Positions 46,386 to 58,674 of a DNA stretch of 64,000 nucleotides are shown one piece after another. The translations under genes were made by a program, and so were the position numbers. How positions within the stretch are numbered: position 1 is the stretch's first letter; every line of letters starts with the position of its first letter. This stretch comes from Kryptolebias marmoratus (lineage: Eukaryota; Chordata; Actinopteri; Cyprinodontiformes; Rivulidae): positions 9,302,199-9,366,198 of the forward strand of contig NC_051436.1 in assembly GCF_001649575.2 (NCBI RefSeq), read 5' to 3'. The notes beneath the pieces were generated by a model. The model worked only from the letters and a program-made list of their open reading frames with translations. It was not told the origin of the DNA and ran no database searches.

Positions 46386-46516
46386 AAACAAACGTGTGTA
46401 TTCCCTGTTTTTGGATGTAACTGCTTTCATGCTCAAGAGACTGAAATGTCTGCACGTATTACCGTGTCAATCAAATACAAAAAGTCACAGTGCCAGCTAG
46501 TGGCCTGGCATGGAAG

Positions 46517-47440
46517 CTACAGCACATTCAAGGACAGCAGCGTTAGAATGTGAACGTGTAACTTTTTCACAGTCAACACAGGAAAATCTTTACTGTTTTT
46601 AGGAGATTGTTCACATGTAGTCAGGGCCTTAGAAGGCTGAAAGCTGAGACCACCTCCTCTGTTTAAAGTTGGTTTCTCCTGTTTGACATAAATTTCACCC
46701 CCATTGTGGTGAACATTTTGGTTCTTAAAGGAGTGTCCCTTATCCTTGAGGTGTAGGTGAAGAGCTGAGTCCTGTCCTGAAGAGCTGGCTCTCTTGTGTC
46801 TGTGGAGAAGCTGTTTGGTTTCTCCAATGAAGAGGTCTGGATATTCCTTGCTGCACTGAACTGCATACACCACACCGCTCAGTTTGTGTTTGGGTGTTTT
46901 GTCCTTAGGATGAACCAGCCTCTGTCATCTGAGAATCTTGTTGGGTTTGAAATTCACCAGGAAGTCGTGTTTGGATCTCTTTGAGTTTCTTAAATACTCC
47001 AGGAACAAATGGGATGACAATGTTTTTGCATTTGTTCTTCTCTTTGTTTTTTTATACGTTGTGTTTTATTAGAGTTCCTTGATGACTTGACAAAAGGCTA
47101 CGATATTCACAATGTTTTGGAGAACTTTTTTTATGTTTCTGCTCCTTTTCCTTCCCTTCTGTCCTCATGGGGACATGTCTGGACTGATCCTGTAGCGTTC
47201 TTATGACAGAAAGTTTGTGTTCCAGTGGGTGGTGGGAGTCAAACAGAAGGTACTGATCTGTGTGGGTTGGTTTCCTGAAAACCTCACTGTTGAGGCTTCC
47301 ATCCCTTTCCGTGTGGACCGAACGGTCCAAAAAGGCAGCTTGTTGTCGCTGGCATCCTCTCTGGTGAACTTGATGTTGTTGTTGACAGTGTTGATGAGTC
47401 TGGTGAACGCTTCTACTTCCTTAGCTTGGATTTTAAACGC
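46517..47440 (-). mobile_element. Penelope-like retroelement, degraded 3' part (RT end plus GIY-YIG endonuclease)
   Basis: On the minus strand, from 47440 down: KIQAKEVEAFTRLINTVNNN, then after a small deletion the RT C-terminal block FRKPTHTDQYLLFDSHHPLE; a linker with LVHPKDKTPKHKLSGVVYAV; and a GIY-YIG domain (VVYAVQCSKEYPDLFIGETK) with a following Arg-rich helix and an E-KPTLNRGGG tail (46517-46880). These are hallmark blocks of fish Penelope-like elements. At least three frame changes break the ORF; the upstream RT fingers and palm are absent. Inactive remnant. Confidence 0.85.
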
Positions 47441-48030
47441 AGAAAGAAAAAAAAAAAAACGATGGGAAAATCATAATTTTCAACGTGAGCCATTTAATAA
47501 ATTGAGAGAAAAGGAGGCTTTTTAGTCTGTTTTGTGTTAAGGTTCGGCAGCTGAGAGAATATTGTATTCATTTCAGATATGTAAAGTGTTTTGACTCCAC
47601 AAATTAAGAGCTTCTAAGCTCCATGCAAAGCACTAACTGAAAGAAAGCAAGAGCAAATCATGTCACTATTATAAGCCTTTATTGTTTTTCAATTTGAATT
47701 AGTTTCTAAATGAAGCATTTTAAAAAATGCACACCAGCTCTTGGTGTATTATCCCAGGCTTTTTTTTTAATCACATTGAAGCATGGTTAAGAAAAGCAAA
47801 TAGGTGAGGGAAGTGGAACAGGCTTTATTTTTCATTTCTCTCAACCCGGAGGTGGAGGTATATATCTGAGGGCTGTTTTTTATTTTTTATTTGTGTGTGT
47901 CTGTGTCTGCATGCTGAATAAGGTGCTATTAAAGGTTTTAAAAGACTTGAAGCTTGGAACCATGCTATGGGGAAAATGTCCCCCTTTCAAAGCAGGAATT
48001 ATCTCTGTAAGCCAAATCATTTCTTAATAA

Positions 48031-48107
<77 letters not shown>

Positions 48108-48200
48108 TCACACTGACTCAAACGTTGCACTCACAAAATGTACAGCCAGGCGCTAAAATGACTGTTCATTTGGCAAAAATATAAATAATGACAGCCTCAG
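47441..48200. other. Gene-free interval
   Basis: AT-rich noncoding DNA ending in a compound (AT)n(AC)n microsatellite at 48031-48107. Confidence 0.4.
48031..48107. repeat. Compound (AT)n(AC)n microsatellite
   Basis: About 60 bases of AT followed by 17 bases of AC. Confidence 0.95.
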
Positions 48201-48440
48201 TGTCAAGATTTTAGGGTCTGTCTTTAGGAGTTTGGTATTTTTTTGGTTTCATTGTGTTTTGGGTAAGTTTTTTTTAATGTCTTATTATGGCCACTAGATG
48301 TCCCCAGTTGTTGTTGCTTCCATCTCCTCTCACACCTGCCTTCCATTTATAATCAGCACACCTGTTGATCCTCATTAATCAACCCATCTTATTGTTTGTG
48401 TCTTTGTCACTTCTTCTGTTTACTACCTGTACTGTAAGTA
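48201..48440 (+). mobile_element. LTR-like fragment
   Basis: Begins TGTCAAGATTTTAGG and contains CTCACACCTGCCTTCCATTT and CAGCACACCTGTTGATCCTC, a layout common in teleost LTRs. No AATAAA or TGACA end follows, so it is 3'-truncated. Confidence 0.5.
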
Positions 48441-48664
48441 TTCTTTAATATTTTAGTAATGTGTGTGCGTTATGCTACTGAATCGTTTTTTTTTATATAT
48501 ATTGCTGCAGTTTCAGAGCTTTATTATCTGGGACTGAAACATTTCTTTCAATGCTCTACGTCCCGCTTTTTTATGGTTAAAATCAGCGTTACTCTGCTGC
48601 AGTCTTGAAAGCAAACGCAGTAATTCTGTTAGTAACCTAATTTTTTTGTGTATTTTGTCCAGAT

Positions 48665-48990
48665 GTTAACACCCACCGCCATGAATGTCAGGCGATTTTG
48701 CGTGTGTTTTCAATTAGCAAAATATCTCCTAAAGCACTGGGTGGATTTTAATGAAACTCTCAATGAAACTGATTAGCTTTTGCTGTCGACCCAATAAAGT
48801 AAGGTGGCCACAGCTTGTTAACTTTATCGCAGAAAGGGCCGTAACAAAGTCAGTTTTACAAATATTGAGCTAAAATATGGCGTGGTAGTTACTGAAAGTC
48901 CTCTTCAACTCATACTGCAGACTTAGGTGCTAGGGTCCAGCTGTGGTTCAGGATATTTGAATAAAATTTTAACATGTAAGGCGTAGGTAA
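48665..48990 (+). repeat. Unclassified interspersed repeat (plus strand)
   Basis: Landmarks TTAGCAAAATATCTCCTAAA, GATTAGCTTTTGCTGTCGAC, AAGGTGGCCACAGCTTGTTA and TATTGAGCTAAAATATGGCG, with the CCACCGCC boundary at the left. Confidence 0.75.
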
Positions 48991-51900
48991 CATTTGTTCC
49001 TTTGAAACATGCTAGGTTCATTCCAACTCACTTGCCTTTTTAACAGGAGAAAAACAAAAAAAAAGCTTCAAAACATTTTAAATGCCAAGTCTGTGTATCT
49101 CTCAACCATGATAAACTTAATTGGATGCTGGTGTCCTTTTCTCCTTATTTTATGAGAGTTTTAGCAATAAAACGGCACATTTTTAATAGAACCGATGGTT
49201 TTTATGCACTAAGAAACTTTATAATTGATACATACAACTTTTCGACTCCGAGTTGAGTCTTTTGGCGGTCCTCTGTCTAGTTTTTCCTCTTTGCATGCAT
49301 AGAACTGTCTCCAGTTGACAACAGCTATTTGCCTCTTTGGCATTGGCTGCGGCAATTACATATGAGACTCTTTTATTCTTTTTTTTGCTTTTCAGTCATC
49401 TGGACAAAGACAGAGGGAGTAATTTTTCATACTTTTCAGCATGCCCACTTGCTCACTGTCACAGGCACTGTTTGTAATTAGACCACCATTACTGTCTGCC
49501 AAATTGCTGGTTATTTTTCCCCCCTCTCAGAAGCTTCCAAATCATCATATGCCTATATTTGCCAGTGAGAAAACCGAGACCACTTTGTCCATTCTGGTGG
49601 AGATGCATAATTGATATTGTGAATTTTATTTGAAACGCGCAACTTGGCTGAGAAGTCGTTTCTGGCTGCTGGAGATTTGATGAGCCTCCTGCCCTTTTGT
49701 CGAGTCGAACAGACTGTAAAGGCAGAGAGATGTACTCCAGGGACCAATGAGCAGCTAAACAGATGACACGAATCTGAGCGAGACTTCCAATGAACTTTCC
49801 TTGAACTAGAAAGGCCCAGTGATCCATAGCTCTACATGCAGCTCACCTCTCTCCACCGCCATCCTCTCCGCTCCCTGATTCTAATTCTCCTCTTATTCAT
49901 TCTTCCCAGCTCCCTCCCCTCTCAGGAGGAGCCAAATGCAGTTGTAGTTCTTAAGCTAAAGTCACTAACAAGGCGCTGTCACAGTGCAGCACCACATCGC
50001 TGCTTCCTCTTTATGTGGGATTTTGGTTTGAAAGACGGCAGTACATTTTCCCCCAAAGGCCCCCTCCTTTTCGTCTCATTGCCGCTGACCGGTAATGTTC
50101 TCATGCCGTTGGTTTGATGTCACTGTTCACGCCCTAAATTAATAGTGTTCTGTAAATGTCTCCAATAAGACAGGAGCAAATATTCATCTCTTTTTAGGTA
50201 AAGCCCTGTATTCAGTCATCCAGTGGCTTGCTTGATGAGAAACTGTGCTGAAAGGGCTCGTAAAAGCCCGTATGAACGCATATTCTTTGCAGTTTACAGT
50301 AGCACCTATGGTGTGAATGTGTTTCACAATTTTTACACAGCTTAATCTTCACCCATTCTACCTTCCATTTTCCATAAACGCTCCTCAGCTTTAAGGTCAT
50401 TCTGACATTCTGCTGGTAAAATCTGTCATGCAAAATTGCTGGTTCTTTTCTGTGTAGACTTTTTTTTTATATATATATATTTCACTGTGAATGTATGTGT
50501 ATCAACTACAGGGGGCAGTGTAGGAGTTCACAATGCTGCTGCCGCCAACACACCATGTTCTTTCAGAGCCACAAAGGAGTAAGAAAGCATTTTTTTGGAA
50601 TGCTGTTTAAACTTTTAATAGTATTTGTTTTAAAAGCAAGGCAGCAACGGCAGGTTAATAAGAAAAAAAATGCAAATGTAAGTTTTAAAACATGTCACTG
50701 AAAGACCTTGTGTTTTGAAGCACTGCTTTTTCTGTTTATTTAGGCTGGATTTAGATTTGCAGACACGTTAGACTGAAGACTGACTCTTAACTGAGTCTAA
50801 AAACTAACATGGTAAAGCTCTTGGTCAGTGGAGTTCACCATCGTGTTTTTGTCCTGCAAGTAAATTTGTTTCCGATTGAGACACCTCCCTAACTTCATAC
50901 TGAACTGCCAAATATTTTTATGTATTAGATTTTGAAGACAAAATAAATGTCCATTTCCTTTTCCAATTTAAATGTAAATACACTTTGTATGCTTATCAAT
51001 TTTTTAATTTAATTGAATTTTTTTGCTCAAGCTTTGAAAGAACTTTATGACTATATGGAGGCTATTTTATCTGCAGTGATTTTTATGGCCAGAACTATTT
51101 TGTCTCTTTGTACAGAGACATTGGTTTCACTTTATGCACTGCATTCTTCTTTTGGCTTTCGTTTATTACTCAGATGTAATTTTGTCCCACTGGTTTTTAA
51201 ATGTAGCTGCAATGACAATAAAATAAACTTGATATATAGTAAAACGGCACACCATTGTGGATTAAAACAGTGCCACAACTGGGACTATATTGTAGAGAGG
51301 GTGTTGCAGGGAGAAATACACTCAAGGCCATATTGTAAAGTCTTAAATGGCTTTTTATCAACCACTGCTCGTAGCCAGTAAAGTGGCGTCGCTTTTGACA
51401 CGTCTCTGGCACAGTTTGATGCAGGTGAAAGACATATGAAGTAACTTCAATGACCCAGTTAAGGAATGAAGGAAAGAAGCCGGACAAATATTGCAGGGAT
51501 TAAACAGAGGGTTGTTTCGAAGCTCAAATTAATCAACTCCGTCACTATAAAAAGAGTGCACAATTATGTTTGTTGATGCTGAACAATAAGGTTGACTGTC
51601 GATTTCAGTTTCATACAAGTTTTGCATTTCTGCATTATTTCCGTCTGGATTTGTACCAAATAGCTGAACTCGCAGAACGGCACCGTGGCAAAAACAAAAG
51701 CCGGTACAACATTTTATCACAACACTGTCTAACAGGCACAAACAGTATATTAGAAGAGAGTGGAATGAGTAATAGGCAGATAATGAAGTATCATTGTAGC
51801 ACCTAGACACACATTCGGCTCTGTGTGCACTGGAAGCTCACTGCAATTATTTATCTAAAGTAAATCATAATTATGGGCCAAGTAAAGTTTTCACGGTGCC

Positions 51901-52388
51901 ACAAAAAGGGGGAGGGGGGAGGGGATTATCCACAACTCGCCCATTACAGAATTAATTGTTCTCAGTTTTTCTCAAGTAGTATTAATCATCCACAAATAAG
52001 CCATGGCACAAATTATGCTAAAGCACAAGAGACGCATTAAAAAAAAAAGTACAGTTTTGGAGTTGCACTCTGCAGATTAAACTGAAACACTGAGAAGTAA
52101 TTTTATGCTTTTTTTAAAAATGATTTACAGCAAGCACACAGTTGGCTCTTGGTATGTATCTAATACTTCTGCCTGATACCTAAATCTTAATTTGACTTGT
52201 CTTTAAGAATCGTCTTACTGGACTGTCTGACTAGCAGCTACTGCGGTGGAGTTGGACTGAACCAACTCAAAAGTGAGGGAGGAGGGGTAGAATGCAGTTA
52301 ATGTTCATTTTTTAGTTTAACTATGAAAATAAAAGTAGAATCCATAAACGGTACCTTCTTTTCTCTTATTGCTAGAACTGATGACCTG

Positions 52389-52416
52389 TTTTTTTTTTTT
52401 TTTTTTTTTTTTTTTT
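52389..52416. repeat. T28 homopolymer
   Basis: Uninterrupted run of 28 T followed by CTTT. Confidence 0.9.
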
Positions 52417-53450
52417 CTTTAAATCAAGCAAAAAGCACAAGTTGCACCTCTTTAGAAAATTGGGAAACAGCTGCTCCACTGAGCAGGCGCTCATGGTCTT
52501 CTCCGAATGTCTAATTTGGATCTAGTCGCACATAACGATTGCGGGAGTCGCATATTTTCTCCAGTTAAACAAGACATAGTTGAGCATTTGGACACTTTTC
52601 TGGTAGTGAAAACTACGCACGACCATGGCCTGGCAAACAAACATTTGCAACAAGCTACAAGAATTAGCATGCCTATCAATCGCATAAACCGTGTCCTCCA
52701 GCAGGTTTGTTACCGAGGCAGCGGACCCAGCTGTTTTCCTGTTTCATGCCAACCTGTTTGGCTCTTAACAATACTTTACAAAGAACAGAACAACTAATAT
52801 TCTGCCCAGGAAGTACTTTTGCTTTAGTACTATAATTAAACTTATCGGGTATTAACTGTCAGCAATCATTAGTAAGAAAAAGCTATAATATTTAATACCA
52901 ATGTGCCATTATTCTAGTAGTAGTAGTTGCAATATTATTGCTTTTAAATATTTTTTTTGTGTGTGAAAACCAAACTTCTATGTGATTTTGGAATTTTTGT
53001 TGGTTACCATGTTGTCAATTTTATACCAGCAAAGCCTAGACCACAGATGCTAAATATGCACTGTTGAAACACGTGGAATGAAACGCATATTTTAATCCTG
53101 GACACCATCTCTGTACCCTTGGCATTAGGCTGTGAGCTACTTGTTCATAACATTTGCTGAGAAAAGGCACCTATTTTGTTTTGATAGGTGCCTCCAGACA
53201 ACATTATCAGATCAGTTGTTGCCAAGCTACAAACACAACAGCCCAATCTATTCATTATCTGGATATGTCAGCGACGGCACAGTCTTTTTTTTTTTTTTTC
53301 CCCATTTCAGTTGATCAGTTTTGCTTCTGTCTGTTCTTATTTATGTTTTTCAGTCTAATCCTGTCTGTTCTCAGCTTCCGTGTAATTGCGCTACTTTGGC
53401 TCTTGTGTCTTATCAAGAATGACACCCTGACTTTTTTCCCCCTCCCGCAG

Positions 53451-53514
53451 AAAGTGGGACAGACTAGTGCTCAGTTGGAATTGTCCATTTGTTCACAACG
53501 TAGTTTATCGTATA
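53451..53514 (+). other. Orphan exon-like segment
   Basis: Bounded by a textbook acceptor (CTTTTTTCCCCCTCCCGCAG) and a strong donor GTATA|gtgagt. 64 bases, open in two frames, no recognised product. May be an exon of a noncoding transcript; may be chance. Confidence 0.25.
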
Positions 53515-54009
53515 GTGAGTAAATCATTTTGTACTGTTAAATTTCAACCACATTTTTTCCCTCCACCAGTCTTTCAGAAAACTGTTAGGTGGTACAGCAA
53601 AAGCAAGGTTTAAAAAATAATATAAAATAAAAAGCTACGTGCTTTGAACCACCAGCTAAGAAGCTAACGGATCATACTAAATGTAATGTCTGCAGCTCAT
53701 TATTTTTATTTCATAGAGACATAAAGGTGGTAATGGGGCTTGCTTTTGAATTACTGATACATGCTAAACACTGGAACTTTACAGCAGTTGTTTACAAATT
53801 GTTAATTTGTTCTGATATCCAACATATTTAGTATTTTATTGGTAATACTAATATCCTGAGTATTGTTGCATGCCTGAAGAGCAAGTGGCTTAAGTACAAC
53901 CAAAAATGAAACAAGTATGAACAAATTTGTCTTAACATTTTCTGTTATTTTTATAAAGACCCGTTAATGAAATTAGCATTCCTTGAAGAAATTCTCATCA
54001 CTCGACAAT

Positions 54010-54150
54010 TTGCATGCCAAAGGTTTTTTTTAAAGAAAAAAAAAAACTTGGAGAAAATAAACTTGGAGTACGTGTTGCAGATGTTACTACCACACTGGAT
54101 TTTACTTCAATATCTGTAAAATTGACTGAGTTGCAGCTGTTTTTTTTGTG
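54010..54150 (-). repeat. Unclassified repeat, short partial copy
   Basis: ACGTGTTGCAGATGTTACTA, CACACTGGATTTTACTTCAA and TATCTGTAAAATTGACTGAG match one end of the family in minus orientation. Confidence 0.6.
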
Positions 54151-57100
54151 TTTTTTTGTGTTTCCACCTAATCACTCTCTAAGATACTTAAATGTTTTCC
54201 GCAAGATGGTTTCCAATGAAGTTTTTCATATTTATCATTTCTTTGAAAAGTGCCTTGATATTTTTTTTTGTTTTTTAAAGAGCTCTGCTGATCAATAATA
54301 TGGTGATTACCCTACCTTACCTTTGTGGCTTTTTGTATCTAAAGCCCTGTGGACAAGTACATAAATCACCCATTTAGCTAATGTTTATATCGTTTTTGGA
54401 GAAAATTACTATGGATTTGGAGGTTATGTGATTACCAAATGAAAATAAGCACATTTGTCATTGTTATCATTCAAAGTGGTGTTGGCCACTGAGGATGCTA
54501 TTTGAAAAAAAAAAAATGATGAGACCAGGAAAGTTTAAATAAGTTGGATGAGGTGAGGCAAATGGAAAATGTGCTTAAATCCAGCCATCTTTTAGCAGTC
54601 CTTACTGCAGCTTGATAAATGCTTCTATAATGACGTGGAGAAAAGGTCGGTAAATTATTTCAGGCATTCGGTATCAGAGAGGTGATGACAGGAAAGATGT
54701 CAACAAACCACCCGGAGATTACAAAGAGTGTTTGCTGCAGTCAGAGCTGTATCTCTGTGCTCACTGCAGAATTCAAGACATGTTTAAGTTTCTTATTTGA
54801 GGCTGCTTGGACAGTTCCATTATTTGGAAACTTAAGGGAACTTGTTGGCTGCTTAAAACACATGCACTGTGCAAACTAAAGTCATGCACATTAGGCATGT
54901 TTTATTAAACCAGTTTTATTAGGCATATGCAGAATTCCAGAAAATACTGGATATTAATATAATATTCAAATAGTTGCATCAGTATTGGAGGAATAATTCA
55001 TATCATTAATCATATTAAGCTTTTTTCTGAAATTAAAAAAATAAACTAGTAGACAAATTAATCATTATATCTGATCATTTAGGAAAATTAAAAAAATTAC
55101 TCCAACTGAACCAGTTCTAATGCCAAAATAAAGATTTTTATTGATGTATGACTAATTATATAATTAGAGCGATGAAGTGATTAAGATTTTTAATCTTGTT
55201 TACCAGCATGCTATTATTTACTTATTTTCTTCAAAACATTTTTACATAACTTTTATTCATAGAAATATACTATTTGCAGATAGTTTTTATTGTGAACTGT
55301 AACCAAACAAACTTTTTTTCGTTTTATAAGAGCAGCAGAAGGACATTAAGAGACATCCGTCCAGGTGACTGGATTACTCACCATCACTGTGTGAAGGAGC
55401 TCAAGTTGCACTTCTGGTGCACTTCCTGCAGGAAAGTCATAATATTTCTAGCAGAATAATTCTAATGCCAAACTGCTCCCTATTCATTTATATCTGGAGC
55501 ACAAAGTGATGGTGGGCATGCACAAAACGGGCTCATGTGTCATTGTTTCTGAAATGCTTTGTACTTTGAGAGTTTTAAAAAATTTCTATTTTGGAAAAAG
55601 TGTTTTTCTCACCGAAACTCCTGTTTGTGTGTAAATGAGAGGCGCAAATGCAGCAGAAAATCTCTCTTTAAGAAATACAAAACAGAATACCGTGAATAGG
55701 GCAATTTTTTTTTTAGTTTTTAGCCTTTTTTTTTTTTTTCCATAAGTATTTTTATACACAAGTTTTCTTTTATTTTCATGCTGAACTAAACATCCTGTAT
55801 CCACGTTTTCGTTTTGCTTTACTGGTACGACGGCGGACCGCCGCTTTTAGTCATTCAGTTTAAAAAGTTCACCTTTTTGAAAGCTATTTTCATGGGACAC
55901 TGGGGAAAAGAGGAAGAAGTAGTTCTGGACAAAATTGAATTTGATCCGAATTGCATTTGCTCCAAAGGAGGAGACATGGAAACCTTTTCGCTAGAATAAG
56001 CTGACAGTGATTGCATTTGTCTAAGCAGATAAATCATACATATTGAACTTGTCTCTCACAGTGTGACACTGCTCAGGCCTGATTGAATTTATCATTTTCT
56101 CATGGACCAAAGAAGCTTTGCTTACACAGAGAATCTCTGAAGGTCACACCGTTTCAGCATTTTAATTATTTGCATAGCCTCGCTTCCTTTTTTTTTTTTG
56201 AGTCTTCATCCGGATGGATTAGAGACCACAGAAATGTATTCTTCCTGACTATTAATTGCAAACGCATTAAACTGAGTCATACTTCCTGTTTTCCAAAACA
56301 TTGTTGTATGGATTCTTTTCAGTCCCGCTTCTAAAGGTTTTAAATTAGGCATCCACTGCTCGATATGAAAGGTAACTAAAATGAGAGCGTTTAAATGGTG
56401 TGATAAAATGCTGCGCGAATCGGGTGGGGTTGGACGGTTCAAGTATACCTGATGGGAGATCAATTGTATTTGAGTGCAGCAGTAACACTTATGATGCGCT
56501 CGGCAACAGGGTGGGGGTGGTGGCTGCCATTTCTGACAAGGGGGACAGAAGCAGTCACAGGGAAGGGAGGGGGAAAAAAAAAAAATAAAAGCGTTGATGA
56601 AAGTCAAACCATTTGTGCCCACGACTGAAAGCTATATTTTATGGCTGCTATTCTTCCAAATTGCTTTTGTGTGTTGGGGTGGCTTTTTAAATAATGCAAT
56701 CTGTTAAAAGCTCTCTATAAATGCTATGTTTGAGCAGTGTGGGAAGCTGGAATAGAATTGAGTGCATTTTTAGGGAAGAGGGTTATAATTTATGCACCAT
56801 TGAAATATGGCCACTTCTTTTTTTTTTTGACACTTTGAATAGGGTTTAACAGGATCTGTGTGAAGACGAGTTCAGACTCGGACACCTTTTTTCATGTCAA
56901 GTAATTCAGATGAGTCTGGACTGTTTCGGTAATGAGGTAATTAGGAGTATTATATGATGTTAACTGGTGGCCGTTGAGCTATTTGTCCCTTTCAGTCAAA
57001 TATAAAAGCACTAACTCGCAGTAGTGGTTACACAAAGGCTGAATGAGTTTTACCTTTCCACGCTTAGATTTTGCGGGGCCCTGCTGGGTATTAAGAGTTT

Positions 57101-58610
57101 CTGAATTTGTTTTTATGATGCAGGACGAGGTTGAAGAAACGGTCAGCAAACCATCCAAAGTTTAAAATAGATAAATAAATTTAGCAGCACTTTAAACAAA
57201 GGGATATGAGCTCCATTTGCAAAGAAAAACTCACAATTATCGGTATTTCCCCTGGTTAAAAAAAAAAAAAGTAAGGTTTAGTTTGATGACTTTTGTTTGG
57301 TGTCATTTTCAATTTTTTTATTTTTACCAACAGTGTGAATTGTGTCACATTATTCAGTTTGAAATACGTTGTTCTTACAACAACCATTTCAATGCCAACT
57401 TTAGAGTATTAGATTTTCCCACGCTTCCGCTCCAGATCTGTTGAGACGGGTTGGAGACTCCAGCAACAAATCTGAGAAGCATTCAAGACGGGCTCGGCTT
57501 GAGCTAGAAGCGCGAGTGCTGTTCAAGCTCTTATCTGTTGTAATTAAAAAGCTGTAAGTGGCAGTTGTTAGCATGCTCACGCACCCATCAGGGAGATGTA
57601 GCTCGTTGACCCTCCTCGCCACTACTTTGCTGCCTCCCATCAGAGAAGCTAACGGTTTACCCTCCGGACATTGGCAGACAGCATGATGGATCAGTTTTTC
57701 TATATTGGCTTGTTGATTCCACAGTCACCCCGGCCTTTTGCCCCCACCATCTAAGGGAATATTGGCATTTGCCACTCAAGCCGCTGCATCCTCAGGTCCC
57801 CGGAACTGCTGAATAATCAAATGCCTCCTGGCCTGTGGAATAATTAATGTTCAGCGCTGGATCTTCGTTCTCTGGTTGATCATACGGCACAGAGGAGAGC
57901 TTGGTGATAGGGATTGAATAAGCATGCTTTGAGGAGGGAGTCTTCAGCCTGATCAATGTTAATTTAATCTCAGCTGCAGCGTGCTCATAAGAGGCTACCA
58001 AGCGAGGTCAAACAGGGTGACCCAGTCTTTAATTATCTATTTATTCCTTTGTTTACTGCTTATTAAATCAAATGGGATATTTATAGCAGCAGGAATTGGG
58101 AGAGGCCGCATGTGTTTGTCTTTCATAACGACTCTGAAATATCACCGGGGCACTTTGCTTCTGGGTGTTTGCTGTGAAAGCTGCAATGGATTCTCAATTT
58201 GAGTCACTAGCTATGAAAACAACATGAATCAAGAGGAGGCATTATCGTCTATGAATTAGCCGATTGATCAGTTCACTCACTAGTTTATATGTAACTATTG
58301 TACGGATTGCTGTAAACATTTGCACAGACATTTGTGGCTCCCAAAGGAAGGACGTGTTTGTTTGGTTTTTTTTGTTCGTTTGTTAGTTTTCTTTGGCGGT
58401 GGAAAACGAAACCAGAGGGAGGTACAAACAGCAGTCGAAAATCTCAGTGTTTCAAAATATTCGGATTTAAAGTCGGGGCCTTAAATGCAGCTTTTTCTTT
58501 TCAGTTTTATTTTCTTTATTCAACTTGTGAAATGCATTTTCATTTGCAATTTGTTTAAAAAACAAAACAAAAAAACAATTAATTGCATTTTTTCTCTCTC
58601 CCTCTATAAA
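54151..58610. other. Gene-free interval with candidate conserved noncoding block
   Basis: No gene recognised. 57540-57990 is complex, repeat-free sequence with AATAATCAAATGCC and GGAATAATTAATGTTC, typical words of homeodomain-bound enhancers. Several T and A runs elsewhere (55709, 55729, 56188, 57259). Confidence 0.4.
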
Positions 58611-58615
58611 ACTAG

Positions 58616-58674
58616 GCCTCCTGCCGCGGACTTGAATCTATCAGAAGACATGACGACCTTTTTACAGTTGCAAG
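58616..58674 (+). other. Exon-like segment A
   Basis: 59 bases between ACTAG and a strong donor CAAG|gtaatg. Its open frame (PPAADLNLSEDMTTFLQLQ, phase 2 to 1) joins in frame to segment B at 60402. The acceptor pyrimidine tract is interrupted. No recognised protein. Confidence 0.22.

Larger units (their letters stand above)
48991..54005. other. Gene-free interval
   Basis: No recognised gene or classified repeat. Simple features: T runs at 52389-52416 and 53284-53300, an (AT) run near 50468. Complex blocks at 49530-49830 and 51500-52020 look like candidate conserved noncoding elements. An exon-like 64-base segment lies at 53451-53514. Confidence 0.4.

Noticed and set aside
45823..46436. Minus-strand open frames of 135-142 codons
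   Set aside because: They overlap each other in different frames, cross into a SINE-like repeat, and show no domain. The block is better explained as noncoding.
50505..50522. CTCF-like site around CTACAGGGGGCAGTG
   Set aside because: The right half fits but three of the left-half positions do not.
53451..58674. Splicing of 53451-53514 to 58616-58674 into one coding frame
   Set aside because: Phases do not match: the open frames end in phase 1 or 0, while segment A needs phase 2.
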